NCBI RefSeq assembly: GCF_008642355.1
Contig: NZ_CP029193.1
Span: 1,140,001-1,204,000 of the forward strand
Source of the DNA: Streptomyces venezuelae
GTDB taxonomy: Bacteria; Actinomycetota; Actinomycetes; Streptomycetales; Streptomycetaceae
Length of the DNA stretch: 64,000 bases
Direction of reading: 5' to 3'
Of the stretch, positions 9,493 to 16,646 are shown in pieces. Both the position numbers and the translations under genes were made by a program. Each line of letters opens with the position of its first letter. The first letter of the stretch is position 1. The notes beneath the pieces were generated by a model. It was not told the DNA's origin. It ran no database searches and worked only from the letters and a program-made list of their open reading frames with translations.

Positions 9493-10308
9493 ATGACAGG
9501 ACTTGTCCCCGCCCTGCGGAATCTTGCCCTCTGCGCCGCCGCTCTGCTCTCCGTGGCCGCCGTCCCCTCCCCCGCGTCCCCCACGCACGCGCGTGCCGAC
9601 CCGCAGGCTCCGAAGGAGTTCGTCGCGCTGCGCGACGTCGACCCGACGATCATTCAGGAGATGCGTTACTTCACGCCGCACAACTTCGTCGGCGAGCCCG
9701 TTGACGGCTACAGGAAGCCGATGTGCATCCTCACTGAGCCCGCGGCGAAAGCCCTGCACAAGGCACAGCGCAAGCTCCTGCGCAGGGGCTACTCGCTGAA
9801 GGTGTACGACTGCTACCGGCCGCAGCGGGCCGTCGACCACTTCGTGCGCTGGGCCGAGGATCTCGCCGATGAGCGCATGAAGGCGGAGTTCTATCCCCGT
9901 GTCGACAAGTCGCGGCTCTTCGCGGACGGGTACATCGCGGAGAAGTCCGGGCACAGCCGGGGCTCGACGGTGGACCTGACGGTGGTGCGGCTGCCCGCCC
10001 TGCCGACCCGGCCGTACATCCCGGGAGAGCCGCTCAAGCCCTGCTTCGGGCCGCGTGCCGAGCGCTTCCCCGACAGCTCCGCGGACATGGGGACGGGGTT
10101 CGACTGCTTCGACACCCTCTCGCACACGGACGACCCCCGGATCAAGGGGAAGCAGCGCGCCAACCGCGACCTCCTGCGTGACGCACTGGGCAGGGAGGGG
10201 TTCGTCAACCTGCCCGAGGAGTGGTGGCACTACACGTACAAGCCCGAAACGTTCCCCGACACCTACTTCGACTTCCCCGTCTCCCGAAAGTCGCTGCGGG
10301 GGAAGTGA
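9493..10308 (+). CDS. Secreted D-alanyl-D-alanine dipeptidase (VanX/DdpX-like, peptidase M15D)
   Basis: A 271-aa zinc metallopeptidase expected to cleave D-Ala-D-Ala dipeptide outside the membrane. The N-terminal ~35 residues form a signal peptide: a short positive N-region, the hydrophobic stretch NLALCAAALLSVAAV, then a SPTHARA cleavage region. The zinc and catalytic motifs of the family are present: SGHSRGSTVDLT (His and Asp ligands) and EWWHY (catalytic Glu and third ligand His). The substrate-pocket segment YDCYRPQRAVDHF is also present. No vanH/vanA genes are near, so this is cell-wall recycling or turnover rather than a glycopeptide-resistance cassette. A -10-like TAGACG lies only ~10 bp before the ATG, so the message may be nearly leaderless. 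Confidence 0.9.
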   Translation: MTGLVPALRNLALCAAALLSVAAVPSPASPTHARADPQAPKEFVALRDVDPTIIQEMRYFTPHNFVGEPVDGYRKPMCILTEPAAKALHKAQRKLLRRGYSLKVYDCYRPQRAVDHFVRWAEDLADERMKAEFYPRVDKSRLFADGYIAEKSGHSRGSTVDLTVVRLPALPTRPYIPGEPLKPCFGPRAERFPDSSADMGTGFDCFDTLSHTDDPRIKGKQRANRDLLRDALGREGFVNLPEEWWHYTYKPETFPDTYFDFPVSRKSLRGK

Positions 10309-10330
10309 GGTCACCGGCACCACAGGTGGC

Positions 10331-10377
10331 GTAGGGGGTGTCCGGGACCACCCCCGTCGGCCCCGGACACCCCCTAC
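10331..10377. terminator. Terminator after the VanX-like gene
   Basis: A perfect 16-bp stem has arms GTAGGGGGTGTCCGGG (10331-10346) and CCCGGACACCCCCTAC (10362-10377) with a 15-nt loop. It sits 22 nt after the dipeptidase stop. The remaining intergenic DNA to 10544 shows no further gene. Confidence 0.8.
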
Positions 10378-10544
10378 CGATACTCGGACGCGAAAGAAGG
10401 CCATCCGGTTCACCGCCGGCCGCCGGATTCCACTCCTTCGGCGAAAGCCCGCCACCTGATGACGTTTCCGGCACCCCCTGACGAAAGACGGTTGCCCGTG
10501 GCACACTTCTGACGTCCCGTCAGTTCTGCTGCCCTGGAGGAGTC

Positions 10545-10991
10545 TTGCCGCGAACGCGCACACCAGTGGTGGACAACTGGTTCGCCGGGGAGGGTGACGA
10601 CTTCCGTCTGCTGGGCACGCGCTGCGCCGCGTGCGCCTGTGTCTTCTTCCCGCGCGAGGACGGCTTCTGCCGCAATCCCGGCTGTGCGGGCGGCGAGCTG
10701 GCCGAGGTGCCGCTGTCACGGCGCGGGCGCGTCTGGTCGTACACCGACGGCCGCTACCGTCCCCCCGCTCCCTACGTCTCCGACCCGGAACTTCCCTGGG
10801 AGCCCTACACGTTGATCGCGGTGGAGCTGGAAGCGGAGCGGATGGTGGTGCTCGGGCAGGCCGTACCCGGGGTCGCCGTGACCGATCTGGAGGTCGGCAT
10901 GGAGGTGGAGGTCGTCCCAGGGGTCCTGAACGAGGACAACGGGACGACATGGACGACCTGGCACTGGCGGCCCGTGGAGGTGGGCGCATGA
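10545..10991 (+). CDS. DUF35 / OB-fold zinc-ribbon protein, thiolase partner
   Basis: A 148-aa protein of the DUF35 (ChsH2-C / OB-fold acyl-CoA-associated) family. The N-terminal rubredoxin-like zinc ribbon is visible as CAACACVF...CRNPGCAGG (residues ~22-45). An OB-fold follows (GRVWSYTDGRYRPPAP...PYTLIAVELE). Such proteins bind acyl-CoA chains and form complexes with thiolase-like proteins. The next gene is exactly such a thiolase and overlaps by ATGA, so the two are translationally coupled. The TTG start at 10545 is chosen because CTGGAGGAG (10534-10542) lies just upstream. Substrate unknown. Confidence 0.85.
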   Translation: MPRTRTPVVDNWFAGEGDDFRLLGTRCAACACVFFPREDGFCRNPGCAGGELAEVPLSRRGRVWSYTDGRYRPPAPYVSDPELPWEPYTLIAVELEAERMVVLGQAVPGVAVTDLEVGMEVEVVPGVLNEDNGTTWTTWHWRPVEVGA

Positions 10992-12178
10992 CCACGGAGG
11001 TGGCGGTGCTCGGCGCGGGCATGCACCCCTGGGGCAAGTGGGGGCGCGGTTTCGTCGAGTACGGCGTGGCGGCGGCACGCGCGGCGCTCGCGGACGCCGG
11101 GATCGCGTGGCGGGATGTGGGCTCGATCGTCGGGGCGGACACGGTGCGCGGCGGCTATCCGGGGTACGTCGCGGGGGCCACGTTCGCCAAGGCGCTCGGC
11201 TGGCAGGGCGCGCGCGTGGCGAGTGTGTACGCGGCCTGCGCGTCCGGCGCCCAGGCGATCGGCACGGCACGGACGCAGATCCTCGCCGGCATGGCCGATG
11301 TGGTCCTGGTGGTGGGCGCCGACGCGGCACCGAAGGGGTTCTTCCGTCCAGCGGGCGGGGACCGGCCCGACGACCCCGACTGGCTGCGGTTCCGCGTCCT
11401 CGGAGCGACCAATCCGGCCTACTTCGGCCTGTACGCGCGCCGCCGGATGGCCGTGCACGGCGACACCCTGGACGACTTCGCCCAGGTCAAGGTGAAGAAC
11501 GCCGCGGCGGGCGCACTCAACCCGAACGCGCGCTACCGCAAGCCGGTCGCCGTGGAGGAGGTCGCCGCCTCAGCCGTTGTGGCCGATCCGCTGCGGCTGC
11601 TCGACATCTGTGCCACCTCGGACGGCGCCGCGGCCCTGGTGCTGTCCAGCATGGACTTCGCCCGTCGCCACGGAGCGGCGGATCCGGTGCGCATCCGCGC
11701 GGTGTCCACCGTCACCCCGACGTATCCGACGACCGTGCTCGACCTGCCGGACATCGCGACGGACTCGGCGGCTGTCGTGGCCCCCGCCGACGGGACGTTC
11801 CGGGCGTCCATCGCGCGCGCGGCGTACGAAGAAGCAGGCATCGGCCCCGAGGACATCTCGCTGGCGGAGGTCTACGACCTCTCGACCGCGCTGGAACTCC
11901 AGTGGTACGAGGACCTGGGCCTGTGCGGCGAGGGCGAGGGGGCCAAGCTGCTGCGCGACGGGGTGACGGCGTCCGGCGGACGCGTGCCCGTGAACACCAG
12001 TGGGGGTCTCGCCTCCTTCGGGGAAGCGGTGCCCGCGCAGGCCATCGCTCAAGTCTGCGAAGTGACGTGGCAGTTGCGAGGGACGGCAGGGGCGCGTCAG
12101 ATCGAAGGGGCGCGTGTGGGAGTCACCGCGAACCAGGGGCTTTTCGGGCACGGTTCGTCGGTCGTGGCGGTGCGCTGA
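10988..12178 (+). CDS. SCP2-type thiolase / acetyl-CoA acetyltransferase-like protein
   Basis: A 396-aa thiolase-superfamily protein. The nucleophilic cysteine lies in SVYAACASGAQAIG (~residue 85), the normal thiolase context. The C-terminal part has VYDLSTALELQWYEDLGL and VNTSGGLASFGEAVPAQ, whereas the CxG motif of true biosynthetic thiolases is not evident. This is the non-specific-lipid-transfer/SCP-x-like group that pairs with DUF35 proteins in lipid or steroid side-chain degradation (known of the family). Start ATG at 10988 overlaps the DUF35 stop by four bases; the frame is open further upstream but that part is antisense-like. The pathway is not revealed by the neighbours. Confidence 0.87.
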   Translation: MTTEVAVLGAGMHPWGKWGRGFVEYGVAAARAALADAGIAWRDVGSIVGADTVRGGYPGYVAGATFAKALGWQGARVASVYAACASGAQAIGTARTQILAGMADVVLVVGADAAPKGFFRPAGGDRPDDPDWLRFRVLGATNPAYFGLYARRRMAVHGDTLDDFAQVKVKNAAAGALNPNARYRKPVAVEEVAASAVVADPLRLLDICATSDGAAALVLSSMDFARRHGAADPVRIRAVSTVTPTYPTTVLDLPDIATDSAAVVAPADGTFRASIARAAYEEAGIGPEDISLAEVYDLSTALELQWYEDLGLCGEGEGAKLLRDGVTASGGRVPVNTSGGLASFGEAVPAQAIAQVCEVTWQLRGTAGARQIEGARVGVTANQGLFGHGSSVVAVR

Positions 12179-12214
12179 GGCCCTCCGCAGGACAGTGGAG
12201 CGGCTCCGTGTGGG

Positions 12215-12250
12215 TGTCGGGCGACCCGGGCGACTCGCGGGCGCCCGACA
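12215..12250. terminator. Hairpin after thiolase gene; rest of the gap to 12618 has no gene
   Basis: The arms TGTCGGGCG (12215-12223) and CGCCCGACA (12242-12250) are perfect and enclose an 18-nt loop, 36 nt after the thiolase stop. The remaining ~370 bp up to glpF hold no supported gene. They must include the glpF promoter, for which I could not assign convincing -35/-10 boxes. Confidence 0.5.
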
Positions 12251-12618
12251 GCCCGTCACGGGCGCCGTGGAGGAAGCTCACGCGCCGGTTAACCGTTGCC
12301 GTCCGCGACCTTGACGCTCCATCACCATCGGTGAACACTTCCGGGTGTCAGTCGGCGTCGCCGCACCTCGGCTCCCCGCGCACAGAGCCTCTGCGCGCGT
12401 GCGGGGTCGGCACGAAGGGCCTGTTCAGCCTCTTCGACAGGTCATCCCCCATCGGCGATCCGACTGTGACGGCACGCTCGCCATGGGCGCCGGGCGGGGT
12501 TCGGGAGACCTCTGCCTCCGGCTGCGTCAGCCGGGCGTATCCAGGCGGTAGTCGTGGGAACGCACCCTGCACGGAGGACCGGGGCGCACTGCCCCGGGCG
12601 AGGGCCTAGGAGCCGCCC

Positions 12619-13374
12619 ATGTACTCGAACGGGGACATCTTCGTCGGTGAGGTCATCGGCACCGCGATTCTGATTCTTCTCGGCGCCGGTGTGTGCGCCG
12701 CCGTCACACTCGGCCATTCGAAGGCGAAGGCCTCCGGGTGGGTCGTCATCGCCTTCGGATGGGGCTTCGGCGTGCTCGCCGGCGCGTACACCGCGGGACC
12801 GCTCTCCGGTGGACACCTCAACCCCGCCGTCACACTCGGCATCGCGATCGACACCGGCGAGTGGGACAAGACCTGGATCTATGTCCTCGGGCAGATGGTC
12901 GGCGCGATGCTGGGCGCCGTCCTCGCCTACCTCGTCTACCTGGCGCAGTTCAATGCCAACGTCACGCGCGGCGCGAAGGGCGACTCGGAGGGCGTGCACG
13001 TGCCGACGCCGACGCTCGGGATCTTCTCCACCATCCCCGAGATCCGGAACCCGGTCGCCAACATCATCACCGAGGTCATCGCGACGATCGCCCTGGTGCT
13101 GCCCATCCTGGCCTTCGGGCTCACCAAGGGCCTCGGCGAATCCGGCACGCAGACGCTGATCGTGGCCTTCCTCGTCGTCGGTATCGGTCTCTCCCTCGGT
13201 GGTCCCACGGGGTACGCGATCAACCCCGCGCGCGACCTCGGTCCGCGCATCGTGCACACGTTCCTGCCGATCCCCAACAAGGGCACGTCCGACTGGAGCT
13301 ACGCCTGGGTTCCGGTGGCCGGGCCCCTGATCGGCGGGGCTCTCGCGGGCCTCATCTACAACGCAGCCTTCTGA
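12619..13374 (+). CDS. glpF: Glycerol uptake facilitator (aquaglyceroporin)
   Basis: A 251-aa MIP-family channel that admits glycerol by facilitated diffusion through the cytoplasmic membrane. Six hydrophobic helices and both NPA boxes are visible: [10 protein letters not shown] and [12 protein letters not shown]. The aspartate after the second box (NPARD) is the glycerol-facilitator signature, as opposed to strict water channels. The extended extracellular loop between the halves ([13 protein letters not shown]) is also glycerol-type. ATG at 12619 follows an AGGAGCC Shine-Dalgarno. glpK follows on the same strand, so imported glycerol would be trapped as glycerol-3-phosphate. Neither glpD nor a GylR-type regulator is adjacent, unlike the main glycerol operon of streptomycetes. 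Confidence 0.95.
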   Translation: MYSNGDIFVGEVIGTAILILLGAGVCAAVTLGHSKAKASGWVVIAFGWGFGVLAGAYTAGPLSGGHLNPAVTLGIAIDTGEWDKTWIYVLGQMVGAMLGAVLAYLVYLAQFNANVTRGAKGDSEGVHVPTPTLGIFSTIPEIRNPVANIITEVIATIALVLPILAFGLTKGLGESGTQTLIVAFLVVGIGLSLGGPTGYAINPARDLGPRIVHTFLPIPNKGTSDWSYAWVPVAGPLIGGALAGLIYNAAF

Positions 13375-13409
13375 GTCTGCGCACCTTCTGAGTCTGCGCA
13401 CCTTCTGAG
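13369..13409. repeat. Short tandem repeat carrying the glpF stop codon
   Basis: The 17-bp unit CCTTCTGAGTCTGCGCA is repeated in tandem at the glpF 3' end, two full copies plus a partial third (CCTTCTGAGTCT). The first copy contains the glpF stop TGA, so the duplication extends the glpF-glpK spacer without changing the protein. Confidence 0.8.
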
Positions 13410-13440
13410 TCTTCTCATCAAGGTCATCAAGGGGTAGCTC

Positions 13441-14961
13441 ATGCCGGACAGCTCCGAGAAATTCGTCGCCGCCATCGATCAGGGCACCACCTCGAGCCGT
13501 TGCATCATCTTCGACCAGGACGGCGCGATCGTCGCCGTGGACCAGCGCGAGCACCGCCAGATCTTCCCCAAGCCGGGCTGGGTGGAGCACGACGCCACCG
13601 AGATCTGGTCCAAGGTGCAGGCGGTGGTCGCGGGGGCGATCGCCAAGGCCGGGCTGCGCGCCGACCAGCTGAGCGCACTGGGCATCACCAACCAGCGCGA
13701 GACCACCGTGCTGTGGGACCGCGCGACCGGCAAGCCCGTGCACAACGCGATCGTCTGGCAGGACACCCGCACCTCGGCGCTCTGCAACGAACTGGGCGGC
13801 GCGGACGGCCAGGACCGCTTCCGCGAACAGACGGGCCTGCCCCTGGCGAGCTACTTCTCCGGACCCAAGGCAGCCTGGCTGCTCGACAACGTGCCAGGGC
13901 TCAGGGCCCGCGCCGAGCGAGGCGAGATAGCCTTCGGCACCATCGACTCCTGGCTGATCTGGAACCTCACGGGCGGCACCGACGGTGGCAAGCACGTCAC
14001 CGATGTCACCAACGCGGGCCGCACCATGCTGATGAACCTGGAGACGCTCCAGTGGGACCAGTCGATCCTGTCGGCGATGAACGTCCCCGAAGCGGTCCTG
14101 CCGGAGATCAGGTCGTCGGCCGAGGTGTACGGGACGGCGGTGGGCCAGCTCTCCGGAGTGCCCGTCGCCTCCGCCCTGGGCGACCAGCAGGCGGCCGTCT
14201 TCGGGCAGGCCTGCTACGACACGGGGACGGCCAAGAACACGTACGGCACGGGCAGTTTCCTCCTGCTCAACACCGGCAACCGGCCGGTCCCCTCCAAGAG
14301 CGGTCTGCTCACGACCATGGGCTACAAGATCGGCTCCGAGGCGCCGGTGTACTGCCTGGAGGGGTCGATCGCGATCACCGGCGCCCTGGTGCAGTGGTTC
14401 CGGGACCAGCTCGGCATCATCCGCAACGCGGACGAGATCGAGGCCCTCGCGGCGAGCGTCGACGACAACGGCGGAGCGTACATCGTGCCCGCGTTCTCCG
14501 GCCTGTACGCGCCCTACTGGCGCTCCGACGCGCGCGGCGTCGTCACCGGCCTCACCCGGTACGTCACCAAGGCGCATCTCGCGCGTGCCGTCCTGGAGGC
14601 GACGAGCTGGCAGACGCGCGAGGTCGTGGACGCCATGTACCAGGACTCCGGAGTGCGGATCACCACTCTCAAGGTGGACGGTGGCATGACCAAGAACAAC
14701 CTCCTGATGCAGCACCAGGCGGACGTGCTGGGTGTGCCGGTGATCCGCCCCAAGGTCTCCGAGACGACGTGTCTGGGCGCGGCGTACGCGGCCGGTCTCG
14801 CGACGGGCGTGTGGAACGACCTGGACGAGCTGAAGGCGCACTGGCAGCAGGACGTCGAGTGGAGCCCGCGCATGGACGCCGCATCACGGGACCGCGAGTT
14901 CCACAACTGGCACAAGGCGGTGGAGCGGAGCTTCGGCTGGCTGGAGGAGGACGAGGGCTGA
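13441..14961 (+). CDS. glpK: Glycerol kinase
   Basis: A 506-aa FGGY-family kinase that phosphorylates glycerol with ATP to sn-glycerol-3-phosphate. The N-terminal phosphate loop [11 protein letters not shown], the [13 protein letters not shown] segment, the NAIVWQDTR substrate loop, and the C-terminal [15 protein letters not shown] adenosine motif are all present. Length equals the standard ~500 aa. ATG at 13441 follows AAGGGGTAG. It is in an operon with glpF (66-nt gap containing a tandem repeat), and a perfect hairpin follows at 14983-15014. The next enzyme, glycerol-3-phosphate dehydrogenase, must be encoded elsewhere. Confidence 0.96.
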   Translation: MPDSSEKFVAAIDQGTTSSRCIIFDQDGAIVAVDQREHRQIFPKPGWVEHDATEIWSKVQAVVAGAIAKAGLRADQLSALGITNQRETTVLWDRATGKPVHNAIVWQDTRTSALCNELGGADGQDRFREQTGLPLASYFSGPKAAWLLDNVPGLRARAERGEIAFGTIDSWLIWNLTGGTDGGKHVTDVTNAGRTMLMNLETLQWDQSILSAMNVPEAVLPEIRSSAEVYGTAVGQLSGVPVASALGDQQAAVFGQACYDTGTAKNTYGTGSFLLLNTGNRPVPSKSGLLTTMGYKIGSEAPVYCLEGSIAITGALVQWFRDQLGIIRNADEIEALAASVDDNGGAYIVPAFSGLYAPYWRSDARGVVTGLTRYVTKAHLARAVLEATSWQTREVVDAMYQDSGVRITTLKVDGGMTKNNLLMQHQADVLGVPVIRPKVSETTCLGAAYAAGLATGVWNDLDELKAHWQQDVEWSPRMDAASRDREFHNWHKAVERSFGWLEEDEG

Positions 14962-14982
14962 CGGCCGGCCGATCGGAACTGC

Positions 14983-15014
14983 GGCCCGTACCCCGGTCGG
15001 CGGGGGTACGGGCC
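14983..15014. terminator. Terminator after glpK
   Basis: A perfect 12-bp stem has arms GGCCCGTACCCC (14983-14994) and GGGGTACGGGCC (15003-15014) with an 8-nt loop. It lies between glpK and the convergent conservon operon. Confidence 0.8.
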
Positions 15015-15042
15015 TCAGCGGCGACCGGAAAGCAACGGCGTA

Positions 15043-15648
15043 CTACGTAGTGACGGGTTCCCGAGCCGCAGCGGCGGCCGCCATCGCGTGTTCCACGACG
15101 TCGATGAGGACCTCCTTGACGGTCTCGCGGTCCCGCGCGTCGCACATCACCACGGGCACATCGGCGTCGAGATCGAGGGCCTGGCGCACGACGTCGGCCG
15201 GGTAACGATTGGCCCCGTCGAAGCAGTTGACGCCGACGACGAAGGGAATGGAGCGTCGTTCGAAATAGTCCACGGCGGCGAAGCAGTCCTCGAGGCGCCG
15301 TGTGTCGGCGAGGACGACGGCGCCCAGCGCGCCGGTCGCCAGCTCGTCCCAGAGGAACCAGAAGCGGTCCTGTCCCGGCGTGCCGAAGAGGTAGAGGACC
15401 AAGTCCTCCCGGAGGGTGATGCGGCCGAAGTCCATGGCCACGGTGGTGGTGTGCTTGCCCGCGACGCCGCTGGTGTCGTCGACGGGCCTGCCCGCCTCGC
15501 TGAGGGTCTCCTCGGTGCGCAGCGGCTTGATCTCGCTGACCGCGCCGACCAGCGTCGTCTTGCCGACGCCGAAGCCGCCGGCCACGAGGATCTTCAGCGT
15601 GACCGGCTCGACGGGGGCCTTGTCGCGCTCAGTGCGCTTGAAGATCAT
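15043..15648 (-). CDS. Conservon GTP-binding protein (CvnD-like)
   Basis: A 201-aa Ras-like/MglA-related GTPase, the last gene of a cvnA-B-C-D conservon. The P-loop is ILVAGGFGVGKTTLVGAVSEI (residues ~20-40). Switch II shows LFGTPGQDRFWF, and NxxD-type recognition appears as VGVNCFDG. By family knowledge it cycles at the membrane with the CvnB roadblock protein and the CvnA sensor-like ATPase. The ATG start at 15648 follows AGGAG with ~9-nt spacing. The N-terminus (MIFKRTERDK) is basic. It is separated from cvnC by a 104-nt gap holding a candidate 30-codon ORF. Confidence 0.9.
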   Translation of the reverse strand: MIFKRTERDKAPVEPVTLKILVAGGFGVGKTTLVGAVSEIKPLRTEETLSEAGRPVDDTSGVAGKHTTTVAMDFGRITLREDLVLYLFGTPGQDRFWFLWDELATGALGAVVLADTRRLEDCFAAVDYFERRSIPFVVGVNCFDGANRYPADVVRQALDLDADVPVVMCDARDRETVKEVLIDVVEHAMAAAAAAREPVTT

Positions 15649-15721
15649 CGCTCACTTCTCCTGCATCGGTGGTGTCGCGCGGGGCCGGTCCGTATCCGCC
15701 GCCGCCAGGGGGTTCGATCAC
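15629..15721 (-). CDS. Candidate small ORF between cvnC and cvnD
   Basis: A 30-codon frame starts with GTG at 15721, preceded by GGAG at 8-nt spacing, and ends with TGA at 15629-15631, overlapping the start of cvnD by 20 nt. The reading is a Pro/Gly-rich acidic peptide (GTG ATC GAA CCC CCT GGC...). Third codon positions are largely G/C. It fills an otherwise unusual gap inside the conservon and could couple translation of cvnD or be a short peptide. It could equally be a chance frame in GC-rich DNA. Confidence 0.25.
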   Translation of the reverse strand: MIEPPGGGGYGPAPRDTTDAGEVSDDLQAH

Positions 15722-15752
15722 GAGTACATCTCCGGGGGCACCGCCACGCCGC

Positions 15753-16196
15753 TCAGAGCGCCCGGAGGCCGCTGATCACATCGCGCAGAATGCTCTCGTC
15801 CGGCAGCTCGGCGGGGGGCACGGGACGGGTCACGTGCACCAGTTCGTCGTCGACGAGGTCCCCTATGAGGACACGGACCACGCCGATGGGCAGGTCGAGT
15901 TCGGCGGCCAGCTCGGCGACCGACTGAGGCGTGTCACGGCACAGCCCGACGATGTCCACGTGCTCCGGAGACAGCGTCCGGTCGGTCTCCGGGACGTCGT
16001 ACGCGTGGGCCTCGGTGACGACGACCGCGATCAGGTCGAGCCGGTGCTGTCCGTTGCTCGTGGTGCGGCCGCGCGTCATGGCGTATGGCCGCACCACGGG
16101 GCCTGCGTCGTCGTCGAACCAGCGGGGCGACTCCTGCGCCCGCGGTAAATTCCGCGTTCTTGTGGTTCTCTGCGTCCCTCGACCGTCTTCGCTCAT
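15753..16196 (-). CDS. Conservon DUF742 protein (CvnC-like)
   Basis: A 147-aa DUF742 protein, the third conservon member. The family signature is visible: VRPYAMTRGRT near residue 36, then LDLIAVVVT and LSPEHVDIVGLCRDTPQSVAELAAELDLPIGVVRVLIGDL cut here into family blocks (about residues 77-118), and LRDVISGLRAL at the C-terminus. The latter region resembles a winged helix-turn-helix and may bind DNA or its partner GTPase. It starts 9 nt after cvnB stops, so the two are co-transcribed. Soluble, no signal peptide. Confidence 0.9.
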   Translation of the reverse strand: MSEDGRGTQRTTRTRNLPRAQESPRWFDDDAGPVVRPYAMTRGRTTSNGQHRLDLIAVVVTEAHAYDVPETDRTLSPEHVDIVGLCRDTPQSVAELAAELDLPIGVVRVLIGDLVDDELVHVTRPVPPAELPDESILRDVISGLRAL

Positions 16197-16205
16197 GACC
16201 TCCCA

Positions 16206-16646
16206 CTACCCCCCGGCGGGCAGATCCGTGCGCGGCGCCGTACCCAGATGCACGCCGACCCGCTTGACCAGCAGCGTCATTTCGTACGCGACCAGACCCA
16301 CGTCGGAATCCGCGTCAGCGAGGACGGCTAGGCAGCTGCCGTCGCCGGCGGCCGTGACGAAGAGGAAGGCGTCGTCGAGCTCGACCACGGTCTGACGGAC
16401 CCGGCCCGCCTCGAAGTGCCGGCCCACGCCCTTGGCGAGGCTGTGGAACCCGGAGGCGACGGCGGCGAGGTGCTCGCTGTCCTCCCTGGTCAGGTTCTTC
16501 GACACGCCGGTCGGCAGGCCGTCTCCGGAGAGCACGAGTGCCTTGCGGATGCTGGCGACGCGCTGCACCAGGTCGTCGAGGAGCCAGTTCAGCTCACCCC
16601 GTCCCCCGGTCGTGGTGGTGCGTGCGTCGGCATTCGGTGCGGTCAT
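16206..16646 (-). CDS. Conservon roadblock/LC7 protein (CvnB-like)
   Basis: A 146-aa roadblock/LC7-fold protein, the presumed GTPase-activating or scaffold partner of the CvnD GTPase. The family pattern ELNWLLDDLVQRVASI, then KALVLSGDGLPTG, ASGFHSLAKG and AYEMTLLVKRVGVHLGT-type C-terminus, is clear. The ATG at 16646 overlaps the stop of cvnA (ATGA), so translation is coupled. The frame continues far upstream, but those codons are antisense-like and are excluded. The length is typical (130-150 aa). Confidence 0.92.
   Translation of the reverse strand: MTAPNADARTTTTGGRGELNWLLDDLVQRVASIRKALVLSGDGLPTGVSKNLTREDSEHLAAVASGFHSLAKGVGRHFEAGRVRQTVVELDDAFLFVTAAGDGSCLAVLADADSDVGLVAYEMTLLVKRVGVHLGTAPRTDLPAGG

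Noticed and set aside
9493..10308. Vancomycin-resistance (vanX) cassette
   Set aside because: No vanH, vanA, vanR or vanS gene is adjacent; VanX-like secreted dipeptidases are common in streptomycetes.
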